Assembly (NCBI GenBank): GCA_964631565.1
Contig: CAZVYJ010000017.1
Span: forward strand, 1 to 56,975
Length of the DNA stretch: 56,975 bases
Reading direction: 5' to 3'
Source: CAZVYJ01 sp964631565
GTDB lineage: Bacteria; Planctomycetota; Phycisphaerae; SM23-33
Part shown: positions 52,241-56,975 of the stretch, piece by piece
Layout: each line of letters begins with the position of its first letter
Position numbering within the stretch: position 1 is the stretch's first letter
Notes under the pieces: model-generated
Seen by the model: the letters and a program-made list of their open reading frames with translations, nothing else
Databases searched by the model: none
What the model was told of the DNA's origin: nothing
Made by a program: the position numbers and the translations under genes

Positions 52241-53581
52241 ATGACCCGTTTCATTCTCCGCCGATTGTGGCAGGCCGTCCTGACGATTTTCGGGGTGATG
52301 ATCATCTCATTCCTGCTCTTCCGCGTGATGAGCGGCGACGTCGCAGCAATCTATGCCGGAGAAAAAGGATGGGAACAGGACAGGGCCGACTGGCGTCACA
52401 GGCACGGCTACGACCTGCCGTTCGTCTTCAACTTCCATAAGCAACTGGTTATCAAGGACAAGGCCGACGGCCCGGGCGCACTCAACATAACGGACATGGA
52501 TGATTACAGTCAGCCGGTCGGCGCACTGGGGCTGACGCCGTCGGATAACGACAAGTATGTTTTCTACGGCAGGTTCGTCTTCTGGATGGATAAAGACACA
52601 TCCATCGAAAAGATGACGGACAACAAGCCTCTCATAATAACGACCAATACGAATGACAAACCCGTCCCGCCTGTCATGCATTTCGAGTCGTCCACGGGCA
52701 AAACCTTCGATGTCGATCTTTCCGAAGCAAAAACGTGCGGCGATGTAATCAGGGCAATCAATTCGAACCCCGGAAACAGGGATGAAGCGACCGGCAAGCC
52801 GCTCGTCGAAGCATGCATTTCCGAATGGTCCCCCGGACAGATATTCAACGCGCAGTTCTGGCCTTACCTGATATCGTCAGCGACATTCCAGTCCAGAAGC
52901 CTTCAATACAATGAGAAACTCACTGACATAATCGTCAGCCGGGCGCCTTACAGCCTCGCCCTCACGGTGCCGGCGATGGCTCTCGGCTGGCTGGCCGCGA
53001 TGGTGATATCTTCTTTCGTGGCCTATTACCGGGACACATGGATCGATAAAGTCGGCGTTTTCCTCAGCGTTCTCGGCATGTGCATTCCGTTCCTCGCCTT
53101 CATGATTCTCGGGCAGTGGGCTATGTTCAAGATATCTCCCGAGCATGCCTACGGCCTGGTAAGCGGGCGAGGCAATATCTACGTTCCGATCGCAATCATG
53201 GTGATAGCCGGCCTGGGCGGATCGGTAAGATTCTACCGGACCGTGATTCTCGACGAAATCAACCGCGATTACGTCAGAACCGCACGTGCAAAGGGCGCTC
53301 CGCTTACGTCGGTGCTGTTCAGGCACGTTCTCAAGAACTGCATGCTGCCGATACTGACGAACCTCATTCTCGCCATCCCGTTCCTCATTATGGGCAGCCT
53401 GCTCGTGGAAAGCAGCTTCGGCATTCCCGGACTCGGCGACCTGATGATAACCAGCATCAATTCCCGTGACGAACCTATCCTGACGGGCATGGTGTTCCTT
53501 ACGGCGGTCATATACACCGTCGGGCTGCTTCTTACAGACCTGAGCTACGTGCTGTTCGATCCGCGAATACGCATCAAATGA
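52241..53581 (+). CDS. Peptide ABC transporter permease (OppB/DppB type)
   Basis: 446-residue permease with six helices. It begins MTRFILRRLWQAVLTIFGVMIIS (helix 1). The region of residues ~40-215 is a large hydrophilic insert before helix 2 (SLALTVPAMALGWLAAMVIS), making it about 140 residues longer than E. coli OppB. The EAA loop is RTARAKGAPLTSVLFRHVLKN; the C-terminal SSFGIPGLGDLM is conserved. It forms the membrane channel with OppC. GGGAGG lies 8 nt before ATG 52241, and the gene starts 1 bp after the oppA stop. Confidence 0.93.
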   Translation: MTRFILRRLWQAVLTIFGVMIISFLLFRVMSGDVAAIYAGEKGWEQDRADWRHRHGYDLPFVFNFHKQLVIKDKADGPGALNITDMDDYSQPVGALGLTPSDNDKYVFYGRFVFWMDKDTSIEKMTDNKPLIITTNTNDKPVPPVMHFESSTGKTFDVDLSEAKTCGDVIRAINSNPGNRDEATGKPLVEACISEWSPGQIFNAQFWPYLISSATFQSRSLQYNEKLTDIIVSRAPYSLALTVPAMALGWLAAMVISSFVAYYRDTWIDKVGVFLSVLGMCIPFLAFMILGQWAMFKISPEHAYGLVSGRGNIYVPIAIMVIAGLGGSVRFYRTVILDEINRDYVRTARAKGAPLTSVLFRHVLKNCMLPILTNLILAIPFLIMGSLLVESSFGIPGLGDLMITSINSRDEPILTGMVFLTAVIYTVGLLLTDLSYVLFDPRIRIK

Positions 53582-53591
53582 GAATGTATTA

Positions 53592-54563
53592 ATGACGACG
53601 CCTGACAACAATTTTTCGGCAGCAATAAAAGGCAGCAGCCTGTGGGCGACTGCCAGGCGCAAACTCATGCGCGACAAGGCGGCCATGATTTGTCTCGGCA
53701 TCATCGTGATATACGTTCTGATAGCCATAGGCGGATACGTTTACGAATACCTCGCCGACAGGGATCCGAAAGACAACATTCCTTCATTCTCCCAAATGTC
53801 CGACTTCAAGCATCCCAACAAGGCGCCTTCATTCGACTCGTGGCGGAACATCATGGGAACCGACTGGGAAGGCAACCCGGTCATCGTAAAAACGCTTCTC
53901 GGCGCCAAAGTCGCGCTTGTAGTGGGCTTTTTCAGCAATCTCATCGCCATACCGCTCGGAATGATCCTCGGCGTCATCGCCGGATATTTCGGCAGGCGGA
54001 TCGACGATTTCATAGTCTGGCTGTACACGACATGTTCAAGCATTCCCGGCATTGTTCTGCTCATATCGCTTAAGTTCGCTTTTTCCGGCAAGGTTCTGTT
54101 CAGGGGAACATTCTGCGAATTCGATCTGGGCGGCATTCCGGGTCTCTGCGTGGCCTTCGCCATAACGAGTTGGGTCGGCACATGCAGGCTCGTGCGCGCC
54201 GAAACAATGAAGCTCAGGGAGCTGGATTACGTCCTGGCGGCGAAAGCCATCGGCAGACGAAGCCTTCCGATTCTGTCCAAACATATTATTCCGAACCTCC
54301 TGCATCTCGGAATCATCAACTTTTCGCTCGGTTTCGTTTACGCAATCACGGCGGAAGTAATGCTCAGCTACCTCGGGCTCGGCGTTCCGGTTGGAACTCC
54401 CAGCTGGGGAAGCATGATAAACAGCGCCCGCGAGGACCTGTTCCAGGGCCGCTGGTGGGAAGTCACCTCCGCGGTGACCGCGATGTTCTTCCTGATACTG
54501 GCATTGAATATCTTCGGCGACAGGCTGAGAGACGCTCTCGACCCGAGGCTCAAGAACGTATGA
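53592..54563 (+). CDS. Peptide ABC transporter permease (OppC/DppC type)
   Basis: 323-residue permease. The N-terminal helix DKAAMICLGIIVIYVLIAIG is followed by a periplasmic loop and the core: NPVIVKTLLGAKVALVVGF, then RLVRAETMKLRELDYVLAAKAIG (EAA motif) and SYLGLGVPVGTPSWGSMI near the C terminus. It partners OppB. The stop overlaps the next ATG by 4 bp (ATGA). Confidence 0.93.
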   Translation: MTTPDNNFSAAIKGSSLWATARRKLMRDKAAMICLGIIVIYVLIAIGGYVYEYLADRDPKDNIPSFSQMSDFKHPNKAPSFDSWRNIMGTDWEGNPVIVKTLLGAKVALVVGFFSNLIAIPLGMILGVIAGYFGRRIDDFIVWLYTTCSSIPGIVLLISLKFAFSGKVLFRGTFCEFDLGGIPGLCVAFAITSWVGTCRLVRAETMKLRELDYVLAAKAIGRRSLPILSKHIIPNLLHLGIINFSLGFVYAITAEVMLSYLGLGVPVGTPSWGSMINSAREDLFQGRWWEVTSAVTAMFFLILALNIFGDRLRDALDPRLKNV

Positions 54564-55582
54564 CCGATAACAATACATTGCTGCGGGTTGGCAACCTGAA
54601 GACGCACTTCTTCACCGAAGACGGTGTCGTCAAGGCCGTCGACGGCGTGAGCTTCCGCATTTCGCCGAAGCAGACGTTCGCGCTTGTCGGCGAAAGCGGC
54701 TGCGGCAAAAGCGTCACCGCCCTGTCGATCCTGAAGCTCATTCCAAGCCCGCCCGGCAAAATCATCAGCGGCAGCATAGAGCTGCACGGCAGAGACATCG
54801 TCGCGAACACCGAAAAGCAGATGCGAGCCATTCGCGGCGGGAAGATAAGCATGATCTTCCAGGAGCCGATGACCTCGCTGAACCCGGTGTACACGTGCGG
54901 CAGCCAGATTGCCGAGGCGATCCGGCTGCATCGCAAGGTGTCCGGCGCGCAGGCTCGCAAAATCGCAATCGAATCGCTCGCCAAGGTCGGCATTCCCGAG
55001 CCGGCGCAGCGGTTCAAAGAATATCCCCACCAGCTTTCCGGCGGCATGAGGCAGCGCGTGATGATCGCCATGGCGCTCGCATGCCAGCCCGAGCTGCTCA
55101 TCGCAGACGAGCCGACCACCGCGCTGGACGTCACGATCCAGGCGCAGATTCTCGACCTGCTCAAGGACATCCAGGCCGACACGAATCTCAGCATACTGCT
55201 CATCACGCACGACCTCGCAGTCGTCGCCCAGACTGCCGACGTCGTCGGAGTAATGTACGCTTCTAAGATGGCCGAGCTGACCGACGTCGACACGCTGTAC
55301 TCCAGGCCGCTGCATCCTTACACGCAGGGCCTGTTCCGTTCCGTGCCGCGGCTGGGCGAAGAAAAGCACCGCCTCGCCACGATACCCGGCAGCGTGCCGA
55401 ATCCGCTGCACTTTCCGGCCGGCTGCAAATTCCACCCGCGATGCCCGGTGGGCTGCAACCTCCAGCAGTGCCGGACGGCCGAGCCGCCGCTGCGCGAAGT
55501 CGAGTCCGGCCACTGGGTCGCGTGCTGGCAGTGCCCGGGTTACCAGAACGCACCGGAGACAAACCCGGCCGACGCGAAATAA
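54560..55582 (+). CDS. Peptide ABC transporter ATP-binding protein (OppD/DppD type)
   Basis: 340-residue ATPase. Walker A LVGESGCGKSV, Q-loop IFQEPMTSLNP, ABC signature LSGGMRQRV, Walker B LLIADEPTTALD and the H-loop in LITHDLAVV are all present. C-terminal oligopeptide motif HPRCPVGC includes the cysteines that bind a [4Fe-4S] cluster in OppD/DppD. Pairs with the OppF-like protein. ATG 54560 is coupled to oppC; an upstream frame is an artefact of the overlapping gene. Confidence 0.95.
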   Translation: MTDNNTLLRVGNLKTHFFTEDGVVKAVDGVSFRISPKQTFALVGESGCGKSVTALSILKLIPSPPGKIISGSIELHGRDIVANTEKQMRAIRGGKISMIFQEPMTSLNPVYTCGSQIAEAIRLHRKVSGAQARKIAIESLAKVGIPEPAQRFKEYPHQLSGGMRQRVMIAMALACQPELLIADEPTTALDVTIQAQILDLLKDIQADTNLSILLITHDLAVVAQTADVVGVMYASKMAELTDVDTLYSRPLHPYTQGLFRSVPRLGEEKHRLATIPGSVPNPLHFPAGCKFHPRCPVGCNLQQCRTAEPPLREVESGHWVACWQCPGYQNAPETNPADAK

Positions 55583-55595
55583 ACGTTCGACTTTT

Positions 55596-56660
55596 ATGAT
55601 AAAAGAAACAGACAACACGATCCTTTCGGTAAGCGGGCTTAAGACTTACTTCCCGATACGCGGCGGCCTGTTCTCGCGCGTTCGCAGACATGTCCGTGCG
55701 GTCGACGGCGTTAGCTTCACCGTCCGCCGCAGGCAGACGCTCGGGCTGGTCGGCGAAAGCGGCTCGGGCAAAACCACCGTCGGCAGGACGCTGCTTCGGC
55801 TGATCCCCGCGACGGCCGGAAGCGTGAACTTCGACGGCAACGACATCTTCTCGCTCAGCGGCGGCGATCTGCGCCAGCTGCGGCGGCGGATGCAGATTAT
55901 TTTCCAGGACCCGTTCGGCTCGCTTAATCCGCGAATGACAATCGGCAAAATCATCAGCGAGCCGCTCATCGTCCACCACATCGTGCCGCGAAGCCAGCGG
56001 GCGTCGCGAGTCGGCGAGCTGCTCGAGCGAGTCGGCCTGTCGCCCAGCTACATCAACCGCTACCCGCACGAGTTCTCGGGCGGCCAGCGGCAGAGAATCG
56101 GCATCGCAAGGGCGCTGGCGTCGCAGCCGGACTTCATCGTATGCGACGAGCCGGTCAGCGCGCTTGACGTGTCGATCCAGGCGCAGATTCTAAACCTGCT
56201 GAACGACCTGCAGGAGGAGCTTGGCCTGTCGTATCTGTTCATCGCGCACAACCTCGCGGTCGTGGAGCATTTCGCCGACGAGGTGGCCGTCATGTACCTC
56301 GGACGCATCGTCGAAATCGCATCACGCGATTCGCTCTACAAAACCCCGACGCATCCGTACACGCAGTCGCTGCTGAGTTCCGTGCCGCGGCTGGACCCAA
56401 AGGAAAGAGTCGGCCGAATCAGGCTCACCGGCGAAATGCCTTCGCCGATAAACCCGCCGGCCGGCTGCCCGTTCCACCCGCGATGCCCGTACACGCGAGC
56501 CGTCGCGCAAAATCTGCCTAAGTCAGAAACCGCGACCATCACAGCCGGCGACGAAACGGTCAGCATCGCCGCCCGCTGCATGACGGAACAGCCGGTCCTC
56601 AAACCGCTCGGCGATTCGAAAGATAAAAAACATTGCCACGCCTGTCTGTTGAAACAGTAG
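55596..56660 (+). CDS. Peptide ABC transporter ATP-binding protein (OppF/DppF type)
   Basis: 354-residue ATPase. Begins with KTYFPIRGGLFSRVRRHV, a typical OppF insert, then Walker A LVGESGSGKTT, Q-loop IFQDPFGSLNP, signature FSGGQRQRIG, Walker B FIVCDEPVSALD and H-loop IAHNLAVV. The end includes HPRCPYTRA, followed by an extended tail with cysteines (ARCMTEQ, KHCHACLLKQ). Forms a heterodimer with OppD to power uptake. Last gene of the operon, 13 bp after oppD. Confidence 0.95.
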   Translation: MIKETDNTILSVSGLKTYFPIRGGLFSRVRRHVRAVDGVSFTVRRRQTLGLVGESGSGKTTVGRTLLRLIPATAGSVNFDGNDIFSLSGGDLRQLRRRMQIIFQDPFGSLNPRMTIGKIISEPLIVHHIVPRSQRASRVGELLERVGLSPSYINRYPHEFSGGQRQRIGIARALASQPDFIVCDEPVSALDVSIQAQILNLLNDLQEELGLSYLFIAHNLAVVEHFADEVAVMYLGRIVEIASRDSLYKTPTHPYTQSLLSSVPRLDPKERVGRIRLTGEMPSPINPPAGCPFHPRCPYTRAVAQNLPKSETATITAGDETVSIAARCMTEQPVLKPLGDSKDKKHCHACLLKQ

Positions 56661-56671
56661 TAGTTTTGTAG

Positions 56672-56694
56672 CACAGGCGTCTCGCCTGTGTTTT
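56672..56694 (+). terminator. Hairpin/terminator after the peptide transporter operon
   Basis: CACAGGCG-TCT-CGCCTGTG followed by TTTTC directly after oppF. The same hairpin, with the stem changed in a compensatory way (CACAGCCG-TCT-CGGCTGTA), occurs at 45499-45518, so it is also a dispersed repeat. Confidence 0.65.
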
Positions 56695-56975
56695 CTCGTA
56701 GCACAGCCCCATACGGGTAAACTGTCCCGCCTGTGGGAATAGTTCCGAGTTCTGCGTTCTGAGTTCAGAGTTTGCCCGCCTGCGGCGGAAAATCGCGAAC
56801 TGCGAATCGCGAATCGCGAATTGAAAATCCGCAATCCGCAATCTGAAATCCGAAATATTTCGCCTATCCGTTGCCCTTGGCGCCGGTTCGTTCCAGCTGG
56901 GGCCTGTTGCCTGCCGCCCATTGCCCTTGATTGCCTTCTATTCCCCCGCCTGCCCGATTCTGCCCGATTTTTTCG
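56695..56975. repeat. Repeat-rich intergenic tail
   Basis: Holds a second copy of the AATAGTTC-GAGTTC-GCGTTCTGAGTTCAG repeat (56738-56768, see 45519-45550). Short A/T-G/C iterations such as GCGAATCGCGAATCGCGAA and AATCCGCAATCCGCAATC follow (about 56797-56845). From there it is pyrimidine-rich on the plus strand to the window end. No gene is supported. Confidence 0.6.

Overview
The window is a GC-rich bacterial chromosome segment, densely coded and free of tRNA, rRNA and CRISPR signals. The mix of genes suggests a Planctomycetota genome, perhaps an anaerobic Phycisphaerae/Sedimentisphaerales-type member: GatCAB, an EF-G2-like factor, a bacterial GH3 protein, a large Wza/Wzc-type exopolysaccharide operon, a GH35 beta-galactosidase, Rex, and a MetF/MetV/RnfC-like redox cluster. 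No taxonomic marker gene is present, so this placement is inference.

Layout. 1-12.8 kb: translation genes (EF-G-like, rpmB, asnS, infA, gatC-gatA, gatB), a GT39-type glycosyltransferase and a membrane-anchored coiled-coil protein. A REP-associated IS200-like transposase with flanking REP hairpins separates gatA from gatB. 12.9-14.3 kb: a 134-bp MITE-like element, then a class I aminotransferase. 14.3-30.2 kb (minus strand): one long exopolysaccharide operon, transcribed from a TPR/SPOR lipoprotein through Wza-like, Wzc-like and CpsD-like proteins, an O-antigen ligase, a flippase, one GT2, three GT4 and an initiating sugar-phosphate transferase, to two TPR proteins. 30.5-35.4 kb (plus): alpha/beta hydrolase, GH3, DUF2520 Rossmann protein, folD. 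35.5-41.4 kb (minus): PduS/RnfC2-like, PduT-like shell protein, a composite FAD/ferredoxin/MvhD-like oxidoreductase, metV and metF. 41.7-50.3 kb: HU-like protein, GH35, a secreted AMMECR1-like/toroid protein, a His-rich metal transporter-like protein, rex and a secreted hypothetical. 50.35-56.7 kb: a complete five-gene peptide ABC transporter operon.

The most interesting system is the 35.5-41.4 kb cluster. The last three genes (oxidoreductase, metV, metF) overlap by 4 bp, which suggests one complex that reduces or oxidises methylene-tetrahydrofolate. The first two genes encode homologues of PduS and PduT, an electron-transfer flavo-iron-sulfur protein and its [4Fe-4S] shell-protein partner from bacterial microcompartments. 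No other shell gene is visible. FolD, which makes and consumes the same C1 substrate, is encoded convergently next door. A Rex redox sensor lies 7 kb away, and an imperfect Rex-like box lies upstream of the pduS-like gene.

Other points of interest are a CpsD-like ATPase with all three nucleotide-binding motifs degenerate, REP/RAYT and MITE-like elements, and several families of dispersed hairpin repeats, one of which shows compensatory stem changes between copies.
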